Below, piece after piece: positions 23,907 through 29,971 of a stretch of DNA of 29,971 nucleotides. The notes beneath the pieces are model-generated. The model searched no databases. It saw only the letters and a program-made list of their open reading frames with translations, and was not told where the DNA came from. The translations under genes were made by a program, and so were the position numbers. This DNA comes from Fidelibacterota bacterium. GTDB lineage: Bacteria > Fidelibacterota > UBA8477 > JABMPR01. Within the stretch, counting starts at the first letter, position 1. Every line of letters begins with the position of its first letter. The DNA is taken from NCBI GenBank assembly GCA_030596225.1, contig JAUVKO010000002.1, positions 1-29,971 of the forward strand, written 5' to 3'.

Positions 23907-24104
23907 ATGAGTGCTAAGAAAAAAGTTGAGCAAATCAAGGTAACCCAGATCAAAGGGCTTATCGGTCAGAAGGAAAAAATTAAAAGAACTGTTGAAGCGC
24001 TTGGTTTAAAGCGAATTGACCATAGTGTTATTCATGAAGATGTTCCAGTCATACGTGGCATGGTTTTCAAAGTGAAGCACTTGGTTACAGTGGAGAAAGT
24101 ATAA
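23907..24104 (+). CDS. rpmD: Ribosomal protein L30
   Basis: Small large-subunit protein of 65 aa, absent from some bacteria. Start is ATG 23907 (MSAKKKVEQIKVTQIKG), one base after the rpsE stop; longer in-frame starts inside rpsE have no family support. The conserved GLIGQKEKIKRTVEALGLKR and VRGM-like VIRGMVFKVKHLV segments are present. The C-terminus is a few residues longer than in E. coli (59 aa). rplO begins directly after its stop codon. Confidence 0.96.
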   Translation: MSAKKKVEQIKVTQIKGLIGQKEKIKRTVEALGLKRIDHSVIHEDVPVIRGMVFKVKHLVTVEKV

Positions 24105-24542
24105 ATGAAATTAGGTGATTTGAAACCGGCTGCCGGTTCGACCAAGAAGAGAAAAAGAATCGGTCGTGGTAATGCCTCCGGATGGGGTCGTAACGCAGGT
24201 CGTGGTGAAAAAGGATATGGTTCCAGAACTGGATCCAAGAGTGCCGGTCTCTTTGAGGGAGGTCAGATGCCTCTGCACAGAAGGTTGCCTAAACGTGGTT
24301 TTACTAATCATTTTCGTAAAATTTATGAGATTTTAAATCTTCGTGATCTTGCCAGAGTTGAAGCTACAACTATTGATGCAGCAGTATTGGTAGAAGCTGG
24401 TCTTGTAAACAAAGCCGATAGTCTGATCAAATTACTGGGAGATGGTGAGATTGATCGTGCTATTGAAGTAACCGTTGATGCATTTAGCAAATCTGCTGAA
24501 GAGAAGATCACCAATGCCGGTGGAAAGGTAAGCCGTAGATGA
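24105..24542 (+). CDS. rplO: Ribosomal protein L15
   Basis: Late-assembling large-subunit protein; 145 aa. The glycine- and arginine-rich N-terminal extension (KRIGRGNASGWGRNAGRGEKG) threads through 23S rRNA, followed by FEGGQMPLHRRLPKRGF and a globular domain ending FSKSAEEKITNAGGKV. GGAG at 24092-24095 is nine bases before the ATG. The stop overlaps the secY start as ATGA (24539-24542), so membrane-channel synthesis is coupled to it. Confidence 0.98.
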   Translation: MKLGDLKPAAGSTKKRKRIGRGNASGWGRNAGRGEKGYGSRTGSKSAGLFEGGQMPLHRRLPKRGFTNHFRKIYEILNLRDLARVEATTIDAAVLVEAGLVNKADSLIKLLGDGEIDRAIEVTVDAFSKSAEEKITNAGGKVSRR

Positions 24543-25885
24543 TCGATAAAATCAAGACCATATTCCGGATTCCTGAATTAAGACAGCGCATTCTGTTTAC
24601 TTTGGGAATGATTGCGGTTTTTCGCCTTGGCAGTCATCTGCCACTTCCCGGTGTTGATGTTGGTGTCTTAGGTGCTGCAATTGATAATCTTCAGCAAGGC
24701 ATGCAAGGATTTCTGGGTTTATTTGATCTTTTTGCTGGCGGTAACTTCATGAAAGCTACTGTTTTTGCGATCGGAATTATGCCCTACATTTCTGCCTCGA
24801 TTATTCTGCAGTTACTGGGTTCTGTAATTCCATATTTTCAGAAATTGCAGAAAGAGGGCGAAGAGGGTCGGAAAAAGATCACTCAATTGACTCGCTATGC
24901 TACTGTTGGTATCGCAACGATGCAGGCCTGGGGTATCGGAATCTTTCTAAGTAGTATGGAAGCCTCTGTCGGTGGAGCTACAGCTAAAGTGGTTCCGGAT
25001 GGCGGACTAAGTTTTATGGTTCTCACAGTGATCACTCTTGTGACGGGAACAATATTTTTAATGTGGCTGGGAGAACAGATCACTGATCGTGGCATTGGTA
25101 ATGGTATCTCTCTTATCATCATGATTGGTATCCTGGTGCGATTACCTCAGGTTGTCTTTAAAGAGATTCATTATGTACAGAACGACGTGCATACTATTTT
25201 TACTGAGGTTCTTTTAATTGGTATATTGATATTTGTAGTTGGTATTGTAATTCTACTTACTCAGGGTACTCGTAAAATTCCTGTACAATACGCCAAGCGT
25301 GTGGTTGGTCGTAAGGTCTATGGTGGTCAATCTACTCATATCCCACTTCGAATCAATACTGCCGGTGTTATGCCCATTATTTTTGCTCAAGCTATTTTGA
25401 TGCTTCCCGGTATGGTCGGAACGTATTTCTCTGATAGTGCGTGGGTTGGTACAATGTTAAGGTTATTTGATTTTAACCATCCCTTTTACCTGACTGTTTT
25501 TGGACTGTTTATAGTGTTTTTTACTTACTTTTATACTGCGATTGCTTTCAATCCGGTTGAAGTTGCTGACAATATGAAAAAGCAGGGTGGCTTTATACCG
25601 GGTATCCGTCCGGGTAAGCGAACTGCTGAATATATTGATAATATTCTTACTAGAGTAACTTTGCCAGGTGCGATAACTTTGGCACTAGTTGCGGTATTTC
25701 CATCAGTAATCGTTAATTCTTTAAATGTCGATTATGATGTAGCCAGTTTTTTTGGAGGCACCAGCCTATTGATTATGGTTGGTGTTGCATTAGATACACT
25801 GCAGCAAATTGAATCACATTTGTTGATGCGCCACTACGACGGATTTATGAAATCCGGTAAGATTCGTGGCCGTCGACGGATGTAA
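24539..25885 (+). CDS. secY: Preprotein translocase subunit SecY
   Basis: Channel subunit of SecYEG in the inner membrane; 448 aa, about ten membrane helices by hydrophobicity. Landmarks: N-terminal FRLGSHLPLPGVD, the helix 2 segment ATVFAIGIMPYISASII after the plug, GEQITDRGIGNGISLIIMIGI (helix 5 region), AFNPVEVADNMKKQGGFIPG in the cytosolic loop that binds SecA or the ribosome, and a basic end SGKIRGRRRM. It overlaps rplO by four bases. It is followed by map with no adk between, unlike the Bacillus order secY-adk-map. Confidence 0.99.
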   Translation: MIDKIKTIFRIPELRQRILFTLGMIAVFRLGSHLPLPGVDVGVLGAAIDNLQQGMQGFLGLFDLFAGGNFMKATVFAIGIMPYISASIILQLLGSVIPYFQKLQKEGEEGRKKITQLTRYATVGIATMQAWGIGIFLSSMEASVGGATAKVVPDGGLSFMVLTVITLVTGTIFLMWLGEQITDRGIGNGISLIIMIGILVRLPQVVFKEIHYVQNDVHTIFTEVLLIGILIFVVGIVILLTQGTRKIPVQYAKRVVGRKVYGGQSTHIPLRINTAGVMPIIFAQAILMLPGMVGTYFSDSAWVGTMLRLFDFNHPFYLTVFGLFIVFFTYFYTAIAFNPVEVADNMKKQGGFIPGIRPGKRTAEYIDNILTRVTLPGAITLALVAVFPSVIVNSLNVDYDVASFFGGTSLLIMVGVALDTLQQIESHLLMRHYDGFMKSGKIRGRRRM

Positions 25886-25909
25886 CTATTTTAAGCTGTG
25901 TTTTTTGAT

Positions 25910-26674
25910 ATGATTCGGTACAAATCAAAAGATGAAATCCGTACGATCCGGCATGCTGCTAAGATCGTACATGATGCCCTTTTAAAAGTTGAAGAACATG
26001 TTCAACCAGGGGTGACATTGCAAGAGCTTGATGCAATTGCTGAGGATTACATTCTGAGTCAGGGTGCCATACCAGGCTTTAAAGGCTTGTATGATTTCCC
26101 TGCTACACTTTGTTTATCGCCTAATGATATGGTTGTGCACGGCATTCCAGATAACACGGTGCTCAACGAAGGTGATATTATTGGTGCAGATTGTGGTGCC
26201 ATTGTGGATGGATATTACGGAGATCATGCTAAAACATTTTCTGTTGGCAAGATCTCTGAGAAACATCAAAAACTTCTCGACGTAACAAGGGAATCACTGC
26301 ACCGCGGCATCGCGCAGTGTCTTCCGGGAAACCACCTCAATGACATTGGACACGCTATTCAGTCATTCTGTGAATCACACGGCTATAGCGTTGTTCGTGA
26401 GTTGGTTGGGCATGGTATTGGCCGGAAATTGCACGAAGATCCTCAAATCCCTAATTATGGGATCGCCGGGACTGGAGTGGAATTGAAGGAAGGTATGTGT
26501 CTCGCTATTGAACCGATGATAAACGCCGGTGTTAAAGAAATATACACTGGTAAAGATGGTTGGGCGGTTATGACCCGTGATGGGGAGTATTCTGCTCATT
26601 TTGAACATACCATCGCGATTACCGCGAATGGTCCGGTTGTGCTAAGCACGGCTGAAAAAACGGTATTTGATTAG
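25910..26674 (+). CDS. map: Methionine aminopeptidase, type I
   Basis: Removes the initiator methionine from nascent proteins; a cytosolic dinuclear metalloenzyme. The five metal ligands are all present: D94, D105, H168, E201 and E232 (numbering from ATG 25910), with substrate-side H77 in NDMVVHGIP. With no N-terminal SH3 or zinc-finger extension it is the short type I form. The start is uncertain: ATG 25910 gives 254 aa beginning MIRYKSKDEI, aligning with known N-termini, while GTG 25898 would add four residues; neither has a clear SD. Confidence 0.95.
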   Translation: MIRYKSKDEIRTIRHAAKIVHDALLKVEEHVQPGVTLQELDAIAEDYILSQGAIPGFKGLYDFPATLCLSPNDMVVHGIPDNTVLNEGDIIGADCGAIVDGYYGDHAKTFSVGKISEKHQKLLDVTRESLHRGIAQCLPGNHLNDIGHAIQSFCESHGYSVVRELVGHGIGRKLHEDPQIPNYGIAGTGVELKEGMCLAIEPMINAGVKEIYTGKDGWAVMTRDGEYSAHFEHTIAITANGPVVLSTAEKTVFD

Positions 26675-26686
26675 GGTAAGGAGTTT

Positions 26687-26905
26687 ATGGCAAAAGAGAA
26701 AATGATCGTGGTCGATGGCAACATTATGGAAAATCTCCCTAATGCCTCATTTCGCGTGAAACTCGAGAATGGTCATGAAGTCCATGCTCACATATCTGGT
26801 AAGATGCGAATGCATTATATCAAAATCCTTCCAGGGGATAAGGTTACGGTTGAATTATCACCCTATGACCTTTCTCGTGGACGAATCACTTACCGCTACA
26901 AATAA
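26687..26905 (+). CDS. infA: Translation initiation factor IF-1
   Basis: Binds the A site of the 30S subunit during initiation; 72 aa, a single S1/OB domain. The family sequence MAKEKMIVVDGNIMENLPNA, then FRVKLENGHEVHAHISGKMR and GDKVTVELSPYDLSRGRITYR, is complete. AAGGAG (26677-26682) is four bases before the ATG. The secY-map-infA-rpmJ-rpsM order is widespread in bacteria. Confidence 0.98.
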   Translation: MAKEKMIVVDGNIMENLPNASFRVKLENGHEVHAHISGKMRMHYIKILPGDKVTVELSPYDLSRGRITYRYK

Positions 26906-26924
26906 CTGAATAGGACGTAGATCA

Positions 26925-27038
26925 ATGAAAGTTAGAGCATCAGTAAAACCAATTTGTGATAAGTGCAAAGTGGTTCGCCGTAAAGGCAAGGTGTTAGTTA
27001 TTTGCGAAAATCCTAAACATAAGCAAAGACAAGGTTAA
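26925..27038 (+). CDS. rpmJ: Ribosomal protein L36, zinc-binding form
   Basis: The smallest large-subunit protein, 37 aa, product MKVRASVKPICDKCKVV and onward, ending KHKQRQG. The zinc ligands C11, C14, C27 and H32 are all present, so this is the C+ form. ATG 26925 follows the infA stop by 19 bases; the SD is weak (TAGGACG, ten bases upstream). It overlaps no neighbour and is followed by rpsM after 11 bases. Confidence 0.97.
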   Translation: MKVRASVKPICDKCKVVRRKGKVLVICENPKHKQRQG

Positions 27039-27052
27039 GGAGTACTCACTTG
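27039..27052 (+). promoter_or_regulatory. Ribosome-binding site of rpsM sharing the rpoC pattern
   Basis: GGAGTACTC (27039-27047), two bases, then the TTG start (27050-27052). The same nine bases, spacing and start codon occur before rpoC (7104-7117). The eight-base palindrome GAGTACTC could pair with itself between two transcripts or form a very small hairpin; intramolecular pairing is weaker than at rpoC because the outer bases do not match. Confidence 0.35.
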
Positions 27053-27421
27053 GCACGTATAGCAGGTGTTGACTTACCCAGAAACAAGCAGCTCCAATAT
27101 GGGCTGACTTACATTTTTGGTATCGGTTATCATATAGCTGGTGAAATTTGTGAGAAAGCAGGTGTTGACCCTGAACTAAGAGTTCAGGATCTTGATGAAA
27201 ATCAAGTCAAGGATATTCGTGAGGTTATTACCAAAGAATATCGGGTCGAGGGTGTTCTGAGAAACGAAACTCAGATGAATATCAAACGCCTTATGGATAT
27301 TGGATGTTATCGCGGTTTGAGACATCGTCGTGGCTTGCCGGTACGGGGACAGAACACAAAGAACAATGCCCGTACCCGTAAAGGTCGCAAACGCAATGTC
27401 GGAATCAAGAAGAAGGGTTAG
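27050..27421 (+). CDS. rpsM: Ribosomal protein S13
   Basis: 30S head protein that bridges to L5 and contacts P-site tRNA; 123 aa. Start is TTG 27050 (MARIAGVDLPRNKQLQYGLT) with AAGGAG (27037-27042) seven bases upstream. The helix-two-turn-helix segment TYIFGIGYHIAGEICEKAG and the C-terminal basic tail RRGLPVRGQNTKNNARTRKG are intact. It begins the alpha cluster rpsM-rpsK-rpsD-rpoA-rplQ. Confidence 0.98.
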   Translation: MARIAGVDLPRNKQLQYGLTYIFGIGYHIAGEICEKAGVDPELRVQDLDENQVKDIREVITKEYRVEGVLRNETQMNIKRLMDIGCYRGLRHRRGLPVRGQNTKNNARTRKGRKRNVGIKKKG

Positions 27422-27432
27422 GAGATAGTTAA

Positions 27433-27825
27433 GTGGCTAAAGCTCAAGCTAAATCCAGGAAAAAAAGAAAAGTTAAAGTAGAGCCTGAAGGCATTGTCCA
27501 TATCAAGGCTAGCTTTAATAATACAATTATCAGTATTACTGATCGCAACGGAAATGTAATTGCATGGGCCAGCGCCGGCGTAGCCGGTTTTAAAGGCTCT
27601 CGTAAAAACACTCCCTTTGCTGCTTCCTTAGCAGCAGAAAAAGTTGGCAAAGAAGCCATGGATGCCGGATTACAGCGTGCTGAAATTCGGGTAAAAGGTC
27701 CTGGTGGTGGTCGTGAATCCGCCATTCGCTCAATTGCCGCTTTGGGACTTGAGATTACTGCAATTAAGGATATTACACCCATTCCTCATAATGGTTGCCG
27801 TCCTTCAAAGAAACGTCGCGTTTAA
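27433..27825 (+). CDS. rpsK: Ribosomal protein S11
   Basis: Platform protein of the 30S subunit, near the Shine-Dalgarno helix; 130 aa. Start is GTG 27433 (MAKAQAKSRKKRKVKVEPEG) with TAGGAGA just upstream, overlapping the rpsM stop. The family segments HIKASFNNTIISITDRNGN, WASAGVAGFKGSRKNTPFAA and ITPIPHNGCRPSKKRRV are complete. Confidence 0.98.
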   Translation: MAKAQAKSRKKRKVKVEPEGIVHIKASFNNTIISITDRNGNVIAWASAGVAGFKGSRKNTPFAASLAAEKVGKEAMDAGLQRAEIRVKGPGGGRESAIRSIAALGLEITAIKDITPIPHNGCRPSKKRRV

Positions 27826-27839
27826 AGGAATCATAGACT

Positions 27840-28451
27840 ATGGCACTTTTTAATGGACCCCGCGGTAAAATCTGTCGTCGGCTCGGATTTCAGGCTTTTG
27901 AGTCTCCGAAATTCGCATCACCGGCAAAGAATTACCCTCCGGGACAACATGGTCCTTCATATCGCCGCAGACCCTCAGAATACGGTTTGCAGCTCAAAGA
28001 AAAACAGAAGATGAAATACCTTTATGGTGTTCTTGAAAAACAATTTCGGAATTATTTCAAGAAGGCCAATCTGAAAAAGGGTATCACTGGTCATAATCTG
28101 GTTGTTATGCTGGAAAGTCGTTTAGATAATACAGTGTATCGTCTTGGCTTTGCAAGAACACGTCGCCAGGCACGTCAGCTAGTTAATCATAGTCATTTTA
28201 TTGTTAACGATCGGAAGGTCAACATCCCTAGCTATCAAATGAGAGCTGGTGACGTGATCAAAGTTCGTGAAAAAAGCAAGAAACTTGATATGATTCACGA
28301 TGCAATGCGTCGTGTACAGGGTGAAGGTAGTTTTGCCTGGTTAAAGCTGGATAAGGCGAGCATGGAGGGTATCTATGTTGAAGCCCCCGCTCGTGACCAG
28401 ATTCATGATGAATATAATGAGCAGCTCGTTGTAGAGCTGTACTCCAAGTAA
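27840..28451 (+). CDS. rpsD: Ribosomal protein S4
   Basis: Primary 16S rRNA-binding protein of the 30S body and part of the mRNA entry helicase; in E. coli it represses the alpha operon. 203 aa. The N-terminal domain has a single cysteine (C12), so it is the zinc-free form, in contrast to the zinc-binding L33, S14 and L36 of this window. The S4 RNA-binding domain is seen as ESRLDNTVYRLGFARTRRQA. AAAGGA lies ten bases before the ATG. No pseudoknot leader like that of E. coli was recognised before rpsM. Confidence 0.98.
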   Translation: MALFNGPRGKICRRLGFQAFESPKFASPAKNYPPGQHGPSYRRRPSEYGLQLKEKQKMKYLYGVLEKQFRNYFKKANLKKGITGHNLVVMLESRLDNTVYRLGFARTRRQARQLVNHSHFIVNDRKVNIPSYQMRAGDVIKVREKSKKLDMIHDAMRRVQGEGSFAWLKLDKASMEGIYVEAPARDQIHDEYNEQLVVELYSK

Positions 28452-28469
28452 AAGTGAAGAAAGGATATT

Positions 28470-29441
28470 ATGCCTAATTTTCACATACCCACATCATTTA
28501 AAGTTAAAGATGGTGGTAGCGCTAATCAACAGAGTTATATCGTCGGTCCGTTGGAGAGAGGATATGGAGTCACCATTGGTAATGGTTTACGACGTGTTCT
28601 GCTTTCTTCAATGCCGGGAGCTGCGATCACCAGCGTACGCATGGACAATGTACTCCATGAGTTCGCAACCATCAAAGGCGTTAAAGAAGATGTAACAGAC
28701 ATACTTCTTAACCTCAAAGGTGTTCGTTTTAAACTGCTGGATTCAAATCCGGATAAGGTGCAGATTACACTAAAAGGAAGTCACATCTTTACCGCTGCTG
28801 ATATCAATAATGGAGAGGATCAATTTGAGATCCTTAACCCTGATCATCATATTGCTACCCTCAACGATGAAGCTGAACTTAGCATTGAATTGAAGATTCA
28901 GAGAGGTCGCGGGTATGTTCCTGCTGACCAGAATAAGCTCCCTGATTATCCTATCGGTACGATTTTCATTGATAGTATATTTTCGCCTGTTGTTCGAACC
29001 ACTTACGAAGTGATTCAACTTCAAGGTGCTGAAGATGAAGATTTGGAAATGTTAGAAATAACAGTTGAGACTGATGGTAGCCTTGCTCCTCAGGAAGCTG
29101 TAAACTACGCTGCTAAAATGCTTATTGACCATGTACGCATATTTGTTACTGAAGACATAAAATTAATCACTGAGCCTGAATCAGAGATTGATGAAGAAGT
29201 TTTGCGTATTCGTAATGAGCTTAAACGCAGCATTGACGAACTCGAATTATCTGTACGTTCCTATAATTGTCTCCAAGCTGCTGAGATCAAGAATATCTCT
29301 GATCTGGTAAGTAAAGAAGAGCAAGAGATGCTTCGCTATAAGAACTTTGGGCGGAAATCTCTTACTGAGCTCAACGAAAAACTTGCTGAGCTTGGTTTGC
29401 ATTTTGGAATGGACATTGATAAATACATTTCAGAAGAATAG
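28470..29441 (+). CDS. rpoA: DNA-directed RNA polymerase subunit alpha
   Basis: Dimer that nucleates polymerase assembly and contacts activators and UP elements; 323 aa. The N-terminal domain (about 1-235) has PLERGYGVTIGNGLRRVLLSS and the C-terminal domain (about 255-315) has the helix-hairpin-helix fold, with ELSVRSYNCLQAAEI and KNFGRKSLTELNEKLAELGL. The linker between them is acidic. AAGGA at 28461-28465 is four bases before the ATG. It joins beta and beta' encoded upstream in the same cluster. Confidence 0.99.
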   Translation: MPNFHIPTSFKVKDGGSANQQSYIVGPLERGYGVTIGNGLRRVLLSSMPGAAITSVRMDNVLHEFATIKGVKEDVTDILLNLKGVRFKLLDSNPDKVQITLKGSHIFTAADINNGEDQFEILNPDHHIATLNDEAELSIELKIQRGRGYVPADQNKLPDYPIGTIFIDSIFSPVVRTTYEVIQLQGAEDEDLEMLEITVETDGSLAPQEAVNYAAKMLIDHVRIFVTEDIKLITEPESEIDEEVLRIRNELKRSIDELELSVRSYNCLQAAEIKNISDLVSKEEQEMLRYKNFGRKSLTELNEKLAELGLHFGMDIDKYISEE

Positions 29442-29455
29442 GCTGGTTTTAAAGA

Positions 29456-29971
29456 ATGCGACATAGAAAAGATGGTAGAAAACTAGGCCGGACAGCTAGC
29501 CACCGTAAAGCCATGTTGGCTAACATGGCGGCTAACCTGTTCCTGCATAAGCAGATTCGAACTACGCATCCTAAGGCACTTGAAGCTCGTCGTTTAGCTG
29601 AGTCGTTGATCACCAAAGCCAAGCGCGGTGATCTTCATTCTCGCCGACTTGTGTTAAAAATAATTCCACATAAAGATATTGTAAAAATACTTTTTGATGA
29701 AATTGCCCCACAGTATGCTGATCGGAACGGTGGTTATACACGAATTATCAAATTAGGTCAGCGCAAGAATGACGCAGCTCATGTATCACTGCTCGCTCTG
29801 GTGGATTTTGACCCCTCAGGTGAGGCAGCCAAAGCTTCTGCTAAGAAAAAGGCTAAAAAAGTTGTAGCATCTGCAGCAACTGAAGAGGTCATTGCTGAAG
29901 AAGTAGCTGAAGAAGTAGCTGAAGAAGTAGCTGAAGAAGTAGCTGAAGAGGTCATTGCTGAAGAAGTAGCT
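29456..29971 (+). CDS. rplQ: Ribosomal protein L17 with long Ala/Glu-rich tail, 3' end missing
   Basis: Large-subunit protein at the tunnel-exit side. 172 codons are visible and no stop is reached before the window ends. The normal fold occupies about residues 1-118 (MRHRKDGRKLGRTASHRKAM at the start, GGYTRIIKLGQRKNDAAHVS later, then LLALVDF). After it comes a lysine/alanine segment (AAKASAKKKAKKVVASA) and then a tandem EEVA/EEVIA repeat from residue 143 on. Tails of this kind occur on L17 of some FCB bacteria, as I remember it, but the regular repeat is striking. ATG 29456 has only a weak AAAG upstream. The total length is unknown. Confidence 0.96.
   Translation, partial: MRHRKDGRKLGRTASHRKAMLANMAANLFLHKQIRTTHPKALEARRLAESLITKAKRGDLHSRRLVLKIIPHKDIVKILFDEIAPQYADRNGGYTRIIKLGQRKNDAAHVSLLALVDFDPSGEAAKASAKKKAKKVVASAATEEVIAEEVAEEVAEEVAEEVAEEVIAEEVA
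29882..29971 (+). repeat. 12-base tandem repeat inside rplQ, within a 63-base higher unit
   Basis: GAAGAGGTCATTGCT (29882-29896) is followed by four exact copies of GAAGAAGTAGCT (29897-29908, 29909-29920, 29921-29932, 29933-29944). The 15-base element then recurs exactly (29945-29959), followed by one more 12-base unit (29960-29971) at the window end. The larger period is 63 bases. All units are multiples of three, so copy changes keep the reading frame. Confidence 0.95.

Overview
The window is one uninterrupted, all plus-strand run of core translation and transcription genes: the end of one tuf gene, rpmG, tRNA-Trp, secE-nusG, rplKAJL, rpoBC, rpsL-rpsG-fusA-tuf, and then the S10, spc and alpha ribosomal-protein clusters up to a partial rplQ. 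There are 44 protein genes (42 complete, two cut by the window edges) and one tRNA. No gene-free stretch exceeds about 100 bases. I see no mobile element, CRISPR array, defence cassette or other accessory system, and I found no undescribed system here; what is worth a second look is regulatory and structural.

Organism: a bacterium of mid-40s GC by eye. RpoB (1258 aa), RpoC (1420 aa) and an RpoC loop before the bridge helix that is about seven residues longer than in E. coli fit the Fibrobacteres-Chlorobi-Bacteroidetes (FCB) superphylum as I remember it. Most genes have clear GGAG-type Shine-Dalgarno (SD) sequences, which argues against Bacteroidetes proper and leaves a Marinimicrobia-like or other deep FCB lineage as a low-confidence guess. 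secY is followed directly by map-infA-rpmJ with no adk.

Layout: 1-1131 holds tuf(3' end)-rpmG-trnW-secE-nusG. 1149-3220 codes for the L11/L1 and stalk (L10/L12) proteins. 3221-3322 is the longest spacer and carries a strong attenuator-like hairpin before rpoB. 3323-11377 is rpoBC. 11378-11437 holds a near-consensus sigma-70 promoter that should start the str genes (S12, S7, EF-G, EF-Tu; 11438-15591). 15629-20556 is the S10 cluster, 20576-25885 the spc cluster ending in secY, and 26687-29971 infA-rpmJ-S13-S11-S4-alpha-L17, with map (methionine aminopeptidase) between secY and infA.

Together the genes build both ribosomal subunits, the three main RNA polymerase subunits, two elongation factors, initiation factor IF1, the Sec channel core (SecY, SecE), the NusG coupling factor and the enzyme that removes initiator methionine. 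Gaps are mostly under 40 bases, with several stop/start overlaps, so transcription as long units and translational coupling are expected. Both window ends lie in repeats (a tuf duplicate on the left, a tandem repeat in rplQ on the right), so the ends may be assembly breaks.
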